Assembly (NCBI RefSeq): GCF_001295265.1
Contig: NZ_LJOD01000012.1
Location: forward strand, 1 to 64,000
DNA length: 64,000 nt
DNA from: Chryseobacterium indologenes
GTDB taxonomy: Bacteria > Bacteroidota > Bacteroidia > Flavobacteriales > Weeksellaceae
Direction of reading: 5' to 3'
A program made the position numbers and the translations under genes. Shown here piece by piece: positions 26,086 through 34,624 of this stretch (position 1 is the stretch's first letter; each line of letters begins with the position of its first letter). The notes under the pieces were generated by a model. The model was given only the letters and a program-made list of their open reading frames with translations. It ran no database searches and was not told the DNA's origin.

Positions 26086-26659
26086 ACTGCATTTTGGAAT
26101 GAACGATCATACTTTGCGCTTTTCTCCTCTTTGATATGAACTTTTGAAACTGAGAAGGTGTTATTCCTGTTGTATTTTTGAATTGGGTGCTGAGGTGCGC
26201 CACACTGGAATAGTTCAATTTATGGGCAATTTCCGTCAGACTTTGCTTATTGCTGATGATCAGTTCTTTGGCATATTCTATCTTTTGAAGAATAATAAAG
26301 TTTTCTATTGATGTATAAGCCAGTTCTGAGAACAGATTAGAAAGATATCCATAGCTGTGCTTCAGTTTTTCAGCAATATAAATAGAAGCTTTCACAGAGA
26401 CAGGCTCTTCAGAGAAGACAAGCTCAACAATAGCATCTTTTATTTTCTGTACCAAAGCTGTTTTTTGGCTTTCAATAATTTCAATCCCGTAATCTTCAAG
26501 ATTTTTCTTAAAAAGATTATGCTGCTCCTGTGTGATGGGTTCATAAAACTCTACTTCACCAAAGTTCAGCAGCCGGTATTTCAGTCCGTGTTCCTTAAGT
26601 TTCTCATCCAACACCTTCTTACAGAGTGCGTTGAAATCAAATTTTACATACATTTTCAT
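26078..26659 (-). CDS. AraC family transcriptional regulator
   Basis: The 193-residue protein ends in an AraC/XylS double helix-turn-helix (about residues 88-180): KASIYIAEKLKHSYGYLSNLF is the first helix pair and SLTEIAHKLNYSSVAHLSTQFK followed by TGITPSQFQKF is the second, which matches the family signature. The N-terminal 75 residues (FDFNALCKKVLDEKLKEHGL) are a short unknown domain, not a sugar-binding cupin. Short regulators of this layout with a partner receiver occur in Flavobacteriia. Target genes unknown; the following receiver gene overlaps it. Confidence 0.88.
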   Translation of the reverse strand: MKMYVKFDFNALCKKVLDEKLKEHGLKYRLLNFGEVEFYEPITQEQHNLFKKNLEDYGIEIIESQKTALVQKIKDAIVELVFSEEPVSVKASIYIAEKLKHSYGYLSNLFSELAYTSIENFIILQKIEYAKELIISNKQSLTEIAHKLNYSSVAHLSTQFKNTTGITPSQFQKFISKRRKAQSMIVHSKMQYE

Positions 26660-26952
26660 CCTTACTATAGTGTGTTAAATTATGAAGTAAATATAATAAT
26701 TTATTTCAATTGAAAGTGAAATAGGAGAAACTTTTTTATTCTTTTCAGTAAAAACAAAAAACTCCTGCATTATTGAATACAGGAATTAAACACTAAGGAT
26801 GAAAAAAATATACTGATAAAAAGCTGCTACAGCTCAAAACCAAGCATATGAATGTATTGTATAAGTGATTTGGTTCTGGAACAAAGATGAATTAAAAAAT
26901 CATTTCACTTGTTATAGAATTACCACATATTTGTTACAGAATTTTAAGTCAA

Positions 26953-27456
26953 TTATTCGTGAATTAAGAATTCCATCATATAATCGTCCATTACAAAGCC
27001 ATTCCCGATATCAAACACTCCTTCACCATAAACACTATACCCCTGGGATTCATAGAATCGTCTGGCTTCATTATGTTTATTCACATTCAGAATAATTCTC
27101 TGATCCCCATTTTCAGCAGCCTTCTGATTCAGAAAAAAGAGCGATTCCTTACCAAAACCTTTGCCTTTGCTCTCCGGCACCAGATAAATACGGTGAAGCT
27201 TCGTTGTGTTTCCATCATAATGATGCTCATACCCTATAAATCCTTCATAAGAATCTGTATTTTCATCCTTAATGAGGTAGTAATAATAATTGGCATCCTG
27301 AAAATGTCTGGTCAGTTCAGCTTCAGAATACATTTCTGAAAGCATATACTCCATTTGTTCATTGGAAAGGATCTCTGCATAGGCATTTTCCCATGATCTT
27401 CTTGCAAGATTCCGGATTAGCGGAATATCTTTTTCTGTTGCTTCTATTAATTTCAT
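26953..27456 (-). CDS. GNAT family N-acetyltransferase
   Basis: The ATG at 27456 is used (167 residues, MKLIEATEKDIPLIRNLA, a normal GNAT start); an upstream GTG frame would add 14 residues that do not fit the family. The acetyl-CoA loop is VPESKGKGFGKESL near residues 105-118, and NVNKHNEARRFYESQGY forms the last core helix. The acceptor substrate cannot be told. It follows dapA on the same strand about 115 bases downstream, with hairpins in between. Confidence 0.87.
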   Translation of the reverse strand: MKLIEATEKDIPLIRNLARRSWENAYAEILSNEQMEYMLSEMYSEAELTRHFQDANYYYYLIKDENTDSYEGFIGYEHHYDGNTTKLHRIYLVPESKGKGFGKESLFFLNQKAAENGDQRIILNVNKHNEARRFYESQGYSVYGEGVFDIGNGFVMDDYMMEFLIHE

Positions 27457-27515
27457 AGTTTTTATGATTAAAAAAAGTGAAAAGCCGGAACTTTTCACCT
27501 TGTATTTTTATAAAT

Positions 27516-27533
27516 TGTGAAATATATTTCACA
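27516..27533. repeat. Perfect 18-base palindrome
   Basis: TGTGAAATATATTTCACA is its own reverse complement. It sits 60 bases ahead of the acetyltransferase start and 38 bases beyond the dapA stop, so it may be an operator or part of a terminator. A second hairpin (AATGGTT/AACCATT) lies between it and dapA. Confidence 0.6.
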
Positions 27534-27570
27534 GGCAATGGTTCAGCTGAATAAACCATTAACCTGTTAG

Positions 27571-28443
27571 TTATATAGTAGCCATTTCTGCTTTAATTTT
27601 TGCATAAAGTCCTTCTGAAGCCGGAACCAAAGGCAGTCTTAAGTAGTTTTTTACAATACCTTTCTCTGCTAAAACCACTTTAATTCCGCAAGGATTTCCT
27701 TCTGCAAAAATAAGCCGGGTGATTTCTACCAGTTTATTGTGGATCTCATAAGCTTCTTTCACTTTTCCGTCAAAAGCCAGTTGAACCATTGTTGAAAATT
27801 CTTTCGGATAGGCCTGTCCGATTACCGAAATCACCCCGTTCCCTCCTGCGAGTGTTACCGGAAGTGTATATTCATCATCCCCTGAAACTAAAGAGAACCC
27901 TTCAGGTTTCTTTCTAAGGATATCAAAATACTGAAGAATATTCGGTGCTGCCTCTTTAATCATCACCAGGTTTGGAAATTCTTTGGCCAGACGGATTGTA
28001 GTATCTGCTTCAATATTCTGCCCCGTTCTGGATGGAACGTTGTAAATAATGATCTTCTTTCCTGTAGATGCCAGTACTTTATAATGCTGGTAAAGTCCTT
28101 CCTGATTAGGTTTGTTATAATATGGAGATACGGAAAGCACTGCCTCAAACTCAGAAAGATCTGTTTCTTCAATCTGTTTCTTGACTTCCAGAGTATTGTT
28201 GCCGCCAATTCCTAAAACCAAAGGAAGACGTTTATTATTAACCTTAATGATATGCTCAATTACCTGTTTCTTTTCTTCATCAGAAAGCGTTGCAGCCTCA
28301 GCTGTTGTTCCCAATACTACCAAATAACTGGTACCGTTATCGATGTTATATTCAACAAGTTTTGTCAAACTATCGAAATCAACGGATAAATCTTCATTAA
28401 AGGGCGTTACCAATGCAACACCTACTCCTTTTAAAATGCTCAT
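27571..28443 (-). CDS. dapA: 4-hydroxy-tetrahydrodipicolinate synthase
   Basis: Cytoplasmic enzyme that condenses pyruvate with aspartate semialdehyde, the first committed step to diaminopimelate and lysine. The 290 residues form the expected (beta/alpha)8 barrel. GTTAEAATLSDEEK carries the active-site threonines, YNVPSRTGQN the catalytic tyrosine, and VMIKEAAPN the Schiff-base lysine. Length is typical. A TAAATTTG element lies 20 bases upstream of its start. Confidence 0.95.
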   Translation of the reverse strand: MSILKGVGVALVTPFNEDLSVDFDSLTKLVEYNIDNGTSYLVVLGTTAEAATLSDEEKKQVIEHIIKVNNKRLPLVLGIGGNNTLEVKKQIEETDLSEFEAVLSVSPYYNKPNQEGLYQHYKVLASTGKKIIIYNVPSRTGQNIEADTTIRLAKEFPNLVMIKEAAPNILQYFDILRKKPEGFSLVSGDDEYTLPVTLAGGNGVISVIGQAYPKEFSTMVQLAFDGKVKEAYEIHNKLVEITRLIFAEGNPCGIKVVLAEKGIVKNYLRLPLVPASEGLYAKIKAEMATI

Positions 28444-28462
28444 CTGTTCGAATTATTTTTGT

Positions 28463-28470
28463 CAAATTTA
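28463..28470 (-). promoter_or_regulatory. Putative -7 element for dapA
   Basis: TAAATTTG on the minus strand. Confidence 0.55.
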
Positions 28471-28524
28471 ATAATTTACCGTAAGAATTTATAATAAATA
28501 ATAATGTTTTATTATACATATAAT

Positions 28525-28532
28525 TATATTTG
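28525..28532 (+). promoter_or_regulatory. Putative -7 element for the nucleotidase-porZ-recO operon
   Basis: TATATTTG 19 bases ahead of the ATG at 28551. It covers the TTG that would otherwise extend the first gene, which supports the ATG start. Confidence 0.6.
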
Positions 28533-28550
28533 CATATACTAAAAGATATT

Positions 28551-29309
28551 ATGAAAAATAAATTCTTGTTACTAGGAATTGCTCTGGCCTCACTGACTGC
28601 CTGTAAAACAGCATCTACGCTGCAGCTGGCACACGTACAGCCCCAGAAAAACATTTCTATTAATAATGAGCTAAAGAATGATGAGGCATTTGTAAAAGTT
28701 ATTGAACCTTATAAGCAAAAACTGGATAAAGAGATGAACCAAAAGATCTCCCACACCAGTGTAGATCTTACCAAACAAGGTGATAACAGCAATCTGGGCA
28801 ATCTTTTGGCAGACTATACATTTGATGGAGCTGATGCATGGGCAGAAACACATCTGAAGAAAAATGTGGATGCCGCACTGATCAATATCGGAGGAATCAG
28901 AACCACCATCGGAAAAGGAGACATTCTCCTGAAAAGCATATTTGAAGTAATGCCTTTCGAAAATGAAGTTATCATTGTGAAACTAAAAGGAACAGATCTT
29001 CAGGGACTTTATGATTACTATGCAAAAACGCAGGTAAACAATCCGGTTTCCCACTTATACATTGAAACCAATAACGGACAGCTTACTAAAACCTTAATCA
29101 ACGGAAAACCTGTCAACCCTTCCCAGGAATACTACATTGCAACTTCAGATTATCTGGCTCTGGGAGGTGACAATATGAAGTTTTTCTCAAAAGGAGAAGC
29201 TATTCCTACGGGAATCAAATTAAGAGACCTGTTTATTGAATACTTCAAAAAAACTCCTGAAATAGTTCCTAACACAGATGTTCGTTTAAATTTTACCGGC
29301 AAGAAATAA
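28551..29309 (+). CDS. Lipoprotein with 5'-nucleotidase C-terminal domain
   Basis: The 252-residue product is a lipoprotein (lipobox LASLTAC, Cys16) consisting only of the nucleotide-binding C-terminal domain of UshA-type 5'-nucleotidases: NLGNLLADYTFDGADAW, INIGGIRTTIGKGDI and FEVMPFENEVIIVKLKG. The metal-binding catalytic domain is encoded by the next gene, whose ATG overlaps this stop by one base. The enzyme is thus split in two genes, with the order C-domain then N-domain. Presumably they form one periplasmic or surface phosphohydrolase that salvages phosphate or nucleosides. Confidence 0.88.
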   Translation: MKNKFLLLGIALASLTACKTASTLQLAHVQPQKNISINNELKNDEAFVKVIEPYKQKLDKEMNQKISHTSVDLTKQGDNSNLGNLLADYTFDGADAWAETHLKKNVDAALINIGGIRTTIGKGDILLKSIFEVMPFENEVIIVKLKGTDLQGLYDYYAKTQVNNPVSHLYIETNNGQLTKTLINGKPVNPSQEYYIATSDYLALGGDNMKFFSKGEAIPTGIKLRDLFIEYFKKTPEIVPNTDVRLNFTGKK

Positions 29310-30259
29310 TGGATAGAAAAAAATTTTTAAAAGCAATAGGCGGCGGATCTTTGGCAATGGCTTTAGCTCCCCAGATGATGATGGCGGAAGAATTAAAATT
29401 CAATCCTTTTAAATCCGCAAATAAACTTACCATCCTTCATACAAACGATCAGCACAGCAGGATAGAACCTTTTGATGCCAGTTATACGAAAAACCCCAAT
29501 CAGGGAGGGTTTGCAAGAAGAGCAAGCCTGATCCAGCAGATCAGAAGCCAGGAAAGCAATGTATTGCTTCTTGATTCAGGGGATATTTTCCAGGGAACTC
29601 CTTATTTCAACTTCTTTGGAGGCGAACTGGAGTTCAAACTGATGTCTATGATGAAATATGATGCATCCACAATGGGAAATCATGATTTTGATAACGGTCT
29701 GGACGGATTTTTAAAAGTACTTCCGAATGCTAAATTCCCTTTCATCTGTTCCAACTACGATTTCAAAAATACAGTTCTGGACGGCAAAACCTCACCTTAT
29801 AAAATTTTTAATAAAAACGGGATTAAAGTCGGAATTTTCGGAGTAGGAATCCAATTGGACGGGCTTGTAGGGAAAAAGCAGTATGGAGAAACAATCTATT
29901 CAGATCCTGTAGACGTGGCACAGCATTATTCAAACTTCCTGAAAAATGAGCAGAAATGTGATCTGGTGATCTGTCTTTCCCATATCGGCTACGATTATAA
30001 AGATGAGCCTAATAAAATAAGTGATAAGATTCTGGCCGCTAAAACCGAAAATATTGATATTATTCTTGGAGGCCACACCCACACTTTCCTTCCGGAACCT
30101 CAGACATATACCAACAGACAGGGTAAAAATGTCCTGGTAAACCAGGTTGGATGGGCAGGTCTGCTTTTAGGCAGAATTGATTTTCACTTTGACAGTAATA
30201 AAAACATACAGCATATTTCCTGGAATAACCAGGTTATTGACAGCAGCATAACAGCATAA
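29309..30259 (+). CDS. Metallophosphatase, 5'-nucleotidase N-terminal domain
   Basis: The 316-residue protein has a signal with RKKFLKAIGGGSLAMALAP, resembling a Tat signal (single Arg-Lys rather than a strict twin arginine). The calcineurin-like motifs are all present: LHTNDQHSR, DSGDIFQGTP, MGNHDFDNG, CLSHIGY and GGHTHTFL. It would hydrolyse phosphate esters of nucleotides or sugars with two metal ions. It needs the C-terminal nucleotide-binding domain supplied by the gene just upstream. Start overlaps that gene by one base. Confidence 0.9.
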   Translation: MDRKKFLKAIGGGSLAMALAPQMMMAEELKFNPFKSANKLTILHTNDQHSRIEPFDASYTKNPNQGGFARRASLIQQIRSQESNVLLLDSGDIFQGTPYFNFFGGELEFKLMSMMKYDASTMGNHDFDNGLDGFLKVLPNAKFPFICSNYDFKNTVLDGKTSPYKIFNKNGIKVGIFGVGIQLDGLVGKKQYGETIYSDPVDVAQHYSNFLKNEQKCDLVICLSHIGYDYKDEPNKISDKILAAKTENIDIILGGHTHTFLPEPQTYTNRQGKNVLVNQVGWAGLLLGRIDFHFDSNKNIQHISWNNQVIDSSITA

Positions 30260-30260
30260 T

Positions 30261-32525
30261 ATGAAAAAACTTTCTATAATTTCTCTTGGTATTTTAGCAT
30301 CCCTGCAGCTGACAAAAGCGCAGGTCATTACCTCAAAAAAATGGACGGATCTTTTTTCCTACAACAATGTCCTGGCTATGAAGGAAGACAACGGGAAAAT
30401 AATTGCCGCTACCGAAAACGGGATATTCTATTATACAATCTCAACAGGAGAGATTACAAAGTTATCAAAAGCCAATGGTCTTCATGATACGGGGATTACG
30501 GCTTTTGACTATAACCCACAGACCAAAACCGGAATCATAGGGTATAGTAACGGATCTTTAGATATTATCACCCCACAGGAAATCAAATATGTTGTTGATA
30601 TCCCTATTGCAACCGGATACAACGGAAGCAAAAAGATTAACCATATCTCAATCACAGGAGATCAGGCAGTCATTTCTGTAGGTTACGGACTTTCCATATT
30701 TAACCTGAAAAAGAAAGAGTTCAGCGACACTACCTTTTTTATGACAGGAGCGGGTATTTATGAAGCCAGCAACGAAGCCGTTATTTTTCAGAATAAAGTG
30801 TATTCTGTAACCAATAACGGGCTGAAGACCCATGAAATGAATACCACCTTCCCTGTATATTCTACCTGGGTAACAGAAGTACCGGGTTCATTTAAACATA
30901 TTGATGCTGAATCTTCCATTGTATTTTCATCTGCAACCACAGCTTTCATGTACAATAATGGAACCCCCACTGCGCTTCCATCAACTTTTGGAGACATTCG
31001 GGATGTAGTGGTAGCTTCAGACCACTTTATGGTCACTGATCTGGCCAGAATCTATACGTACAATACCAACGGAATGCCTCAGGGAACTGTAAGCGTAGGT
31101 GAAGAATGCAACACAGCTATAAAAGCAGCCGGGAAAATATTTGGAGGAACCATATTATCCGGAATAAAAGATGAAAACAGCGTCATTTATAAACCGTCGG
31201 GACCATACTCTAATTTCGCCTACAAAATCAATTTATACGATAATGATCAGATTTTAGTATCCTCCGGTGCAAGAATAGACAGATATAACGGACCTGTAAA
31301 CAACCCTAAAAAACCTGGTTTTTATTATTTTACCGGCGCTGAATGGATCTATCCGTCCTTTTTCGTAGGAAATACTGGACCTGTTAATGTGATGGATGCT
31401 GTTTTAAACCCGGGTGATGCCAGCGAAGTATTTTTTACCAACTATACCATCGGGGCACAAGGAGTATACAGAATGAAATATAACCCGGGCAACAAAGATT
31501 TTGATATGGTAAAATATTATGATCTTGGCAACACCAATGCATATTACAGCCGTCCTGTAGGTTTCACAACGGATAATCAGAATAATCTCTTCGTTTCGGT
31601 CTCGTTTTACGATCCGGTTGCCTCTATAGGTATTTTTGATAAAGCAGCTGATAATTTCACTATTAAAAAATTTAATATCTCAAGTGATGCCCTGCAAAAG
31701 CCTCTCTTTTACGAAAATATGCTATGGATTCCTACTCCAAGAACGAATACCTTCATCGTCTATGATTATAAAAATGCAGCCAACCTGTCTGATGATACTG
31801 AATATATTCTAAAAGACTCCAACGGATTTGCCGGTAATGCAAAAGGAACAATATCTGTTGCTATTGATAAATCCGGAGATGCCTGGATCGGTAGTGACAG
31901 TGGATTAAGAATATTACCCAATGCCGCTACAGAAATAAAAGCCCCATCTCCAGAGGTATCCCCTATTATTATTGAGCAGAACGGGCTTGGGGAAGAACTT
32001 TTCAGAGACGGCCAGATTCTGCAGATAGAAATAGATGCCGGAGATCATAAATGGATTTCCGTAGACGGAGGAGGCGTATATTACCTTTCTTCTGACGGCC
32101 AGCAGACGATTAAACATTTTACGAAAGAAAACTCTCCCTTACCTACCAACTCTGTTACCGATATTAAAGTAGATAAAAAAACAGGTAAAGTATATTTTGC
32201 CACCTATAACGGAATTGTAGTGTATCAGGGCGATGTAGCCGATGTAACGTCTAACTTCGGAGATGTGGTAGTATATCCCAATCCTGTTGTGTACTCCAAC
32301 TTTAAAGGAAAAGTAACCATTAAAGGGCTTGCTGAGAAAACCAACATCAGAATAGCCGATGCGGCTGGAAACGTGGTGCATTCTGCTGTCGCAAGAGGAG
32401 GGTATTATGAATGGGATCTTAACAATAACAAGGGCACCCGTGTCGCTTCAGGGATTTATTTTGTATTGATGACCAATGAAGACGGTTCAGATAAAGCTAC
32501 CGCCAAAATAGCTGTAGTTAATTAA
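30261..32525 (+). CDS. porZ: PorZ-like T9SS protein
   Basis: The 754-residue exported protein (signal MKKLSIISLGILASLQLTKAQ) is built of beta-propeller repeats of two-component-regulator type, such as NVLAMKEDNGKIIAATENGIFYY, split here for length, and ends with a type A sorting domain (VYPNPVVYSNFKGK, then GIYFVLMTNEDGS). This layout, the length and the position next to recO match PorZ, a surface part of the T9SS sortase/attachment complex that handles the A-LPS anchor in Porphyromonas. The identification is by architecture, not by a search. It begins one base after the nucleotidase gene and overlaps recO by one base. Confidence 0.78.
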   Translation: MKKLSIISLGILASLQLTKAQVITSKKWTDLFSYNNVLAMKEDNGKIIAATENGIFYYTISTGEITKLSKANGLHDTGITAFDYNPQTKTGIIGYSNGSLDIITPQEIKYVVDIPIATGYNGSKKINHISITGDQAVISVGYGLSIFNLKKKEFSDTTFFMTGAGIYEASNEAVIFQNKVYSVTNNGLKTHEMNTTFPVYSTWVTEVPGSFKHIDAESSIVFSSATTAFMYNNGTPTALPSTFGDIRDVVVASDHFMVTDLARIYTYNTNGMPQGTVSVGEECNTAIKAAGKIFGGTILSGIKDENSVIYKPSGPYSNFAYKINLYDNDQILVSSGARIDRYNGPVNNPKKPGFYYFTGAEWIYPSFFVGNTGPVNVMDAVLNPGDASEVFFTNYTIGAQGVYRMKYNPGNKDFDMVKYYDLGNTNAYYSRPVGFTTDNQNNLFVSVSFYDPVASIGIFDKAADNFTIKKFNISSDALQKPLFYENMLWIPTPRTNTFIVYDYKNAANLSDDTEYILKDSNGFAGNAKGTISVAIDKSGDAWIGSDSGLRILPNAATEIKAPSPEVSPIIIEQNGLGEELFRDGQILQIEIDAGDHKWISVDGGGVYYLSSDGQQTIKHFTKENSPLPTNSVTDIKVDKKTGKVYFATYNGIVVYQGDVADVTSNFGDVVVYPNPVVYSNFKGKVTIKGLAEKTNIRIADAAGNVVHSAVARGGYYEWDLNNNKGTRVASGIYFVLMTNEDGSDKATAKIAVVN

Positions 32526-33211
32526 TGAATTCACAAAACGGATTTCTACTTTCAATCATAAAATATGGCGAAAATGATGCTGTTCTGCATTGTTTTACAG
32601 AAGAAGACGGCTTTCAGACCTATTTTCTAAAAGGAGTATATTCTAAAAGAAATAAAAAGAAAGCCCTGCTTCAGCCTTTGAATAAACTCAGCTTTTCCAT
32701 TAATCCTGCCAGAGGAAACGGAATTCCATCTGTTTCAAGGGTTGAATTACTGAAGACCAACGATACTTTTACCGATATAAAAGCCAGCACGGTTCTGTTT
32801 TTCATTTCAGATTTTCTAAATCAGGTATTGAAACATGAAAATAAGAACCTGAATATCTTTTTCACAATTGATGAATTTCTCAATGAGCTGATGAATAAAA
32901 ATTACCAGTGCCACCTGCTTTTTATGATCAGTATTTTAAAGATTCAGGGAGTAGCCCCGTTGGTTAATGACGGTGTATTTTTAGATCCGGAAACCGGAAC
33001 ATTTTCAGCCGTTGAAGCCCATCAGCTATTCGGACAGGAAATTTCCTCGCTCTGGAAAACAGTCCTTATTTCAGAAAATATATACTCAGCAAAAATTCAT
33101 TCTGCTTTAAGAAAAGACTTTCTGGACAGCCTGCTCGTCTATTACCATTATCATATAGCAGGCTTTAAAATGCCAGCCTCCCTGGAAGTGATCCAGCAGA
33201 TTTTTGAATAA
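32525..33211 (+). CDS. recO: DNA repair protein RecO
   Basis: RecO (228 residues) loads RecA on SSB-coated DNA in the RecFOR pathway. The N-terminal OB fold starts NGFLLSIIKYGENDAVLHCFTEE; the helical C-terminal part follows. The zinc-binding cysteines of some RecO proteins are not present, as in other Bacteroidota. Translational coupling with porZ (one-base overlap) makes it the last gene of the four-gene operon. The following 190 bases hold nothing recognisable. Confidence 0.88.
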   Translation: MNSQNGFLLSIIKYGENDAVLHCFTEEDGFQTYFLKGVYSKRNKKKALLQPLNKLSFSINPARGNGIPSVSRVELLKTNDTFTDIKASTVLFFISDFLNQVLKHENKNLNIFFTIDEFLNELMNKNYQCHLLFMISILKIQGVAPLVNDGVFLDPETGTFSAVEAHQLFGQEISSLWKTVLISENIYSAKIHSALRKDFLDSLLVYYHYHIAGFKMPASLEVIQQIFE

Positions 33212-33401
33212 AGACCGGAAGCTATTTTTAGGTATAGGTATTGAAGCCTGCTGGTGCCAAAAACTTTGCGATTTCCGAACCAACTCCGCTGAAAGCTTAA
33301 CGATTGCGACCTGATATGAAGTGATATTTCCATATTTGAATTTGATGTTACTCAAAGTTATGGAAGAAATCAGCAAAGAAGCTTTTGAGTTTAAAATTTT
33401 C

Positions 33402-33875
33402 TTAAAGTTTCCTGTACATCAGATACTGGGGACCGCTTCTCCCGATCCTCGTTTTTCCATCATAAGAATATCCGGCTTTGCGGTAGATATGATAGGCCGA
33501 TTCGTTTTTCTGGTTGACCGCCAGTACAATTTCATTACACGGGCTGAAATTCTCCCGGACAAAATCATCTACTTTCTGCATCGCTTCTTTTCCGATTCCT
33601 TTGCCCTGCATTTCGGGATTTACAGATAAAGATCTTAGCAAAACAGAATGTTCATTATCGGTCAGCTCCAGTTTATCTTCCCCAAAATCAAGGACAAAAA
33701 AGCCTGCAGGCAGTTCATTATATATAATCGTAACCGCAAATGACTTATGATCATTTCTTTCTTCTATTCTCCGGAGTGCCTGCTCCGCTGTGGAAGTAAA
33801 ACGCAGCTGATCTTCATCCAGGGCATAATTAACCCCGGAAAAGTCATCTTTTTTGAAGAACCGCAGGGTTACCAT
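33402..33875 (-). CDS. GNAT family N-acetyltransferase
   Basis: A 157-residue acetyltransferase with NPEMQGKGIGKEAMQKV as the acetyl-CoA binding loop and VNQKNESAYHIYRKAGY in the last helix. Substrate unknown. Its start lies two bases from the stop of the upstream DUF1684 gene on the same strand, so the two are probably co-transcribed. Confidence 0.87.
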   Translation of the reverse strand: MVTLRFFKKDDFSGVNYALDEDQLRFTSTAEQALRRIEERNDHKSFAVTIIYNELPAGFFVLDFGEDKLELTDNEHSVLLRSLSVNPEMQGKGIGKEAMQKVDDFVRENFSPCNEIVLAVNQKNESAYHIYRKAGYSYDGKTRIGRSGPQYLMYRKL

Positions 33876-33877
33876 AA

Positions 33878-34495
33878 CTAATGATGATAAATATCTTCAT
33901 ACATTACCCCAGCTTTTATTGCCACCGGAAGCTTGTTTTCTTCCGGAACTATCGGACAGTTGTAATCATAAGCATTATATGCACAGAAAGGCTGATATGA
34001 CTGGTTAAAATCAAGCACAATTGTATTTCCTTCCGGAATTTTCAGGTCCATATATTTTCCGCCTCCGTAAGTTTCTTTGCCATTGGTTTCATCACGGAAA
34101 GGAAGGAAAAGATAATCCTTATATTTTTTCTGCTTCATGAGATCCAGACTCTGGTACAGGGTTAGAGTATAGGGTTTTTCATCCAGCATAAAATTTACTT
34201 TTCCATACTCCCTGTACTTCTTGGTTTTCCCGGAAGAAGTAGGAAGTTCAAAAGGTTCTGCATTTCTGGTTTTAATCAGCTTTGCAGTTACTCTGTATTT
34301 ACGGCTGAACGGAAAAAAAGGATGTCCTTTAAAGTTGGTGAAATGATCTCCGCGCAGAGGTGTCTGCTTAGGGTCTTTGTATTCTGCATTAAGGTCCTGC
34401 TGGAATTTTTTAACTGCCATAACTTCTCCTGACACAATTCTCTGTGAGAAAACCATCAGGGGAAACATCAGAAATAAAATGATATATTTTTTCAT
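33878..34495 (-). CDS. DUF1684 family exported protein
   Basis: With the ATG at 34495 (the better start; an upstream TTG adds 13 odd residues) the product has 205 residues and a signal peptide MKKYIILFLMFPLMVFSQ. The DUF1684 signature is clear: KVNFMLDEKPYTLTLYQS, FLPFRDETNGKETYGGGKYMD and SYQPFCAYNAYDYNCPIVP. The family has no firm function; structure-based guesses point to ligand binding. A one-step neighbour of the acetyltransferase gene. Confidence 0.87.
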   Translation of the reverse strand: MKKYIILFLMFPLMVFSQRIVSGEVMAVKKFQQDLNAEYKDPKQTPLRGDHFTNFKGHPFFPFSRKYRVTAKLIKTRNAEPFELPTSSGKTKKYREYGKVNFMLDEKPYTLTLYQSLDLMKQKKYKDYLFLPFRDETNGKETYGGGKYMDLKIPEGNTIVLDFNQSYQPFCAYNAYDYNCPIVPEENKLPVAIKAGVMYEDIYHH

Positions 34496-34624
34496 AATCT
34501 GTTCCAAATTATAAGTAAAACTATGAATTTTCAATGGGATGAAAAGTTAAAATTCTGATAAAATAGCATAATCTGTTTTAAATAAATCCCCGCCTTATTT
34601 TCCTAGCATATTTTTTGAAAGGCA

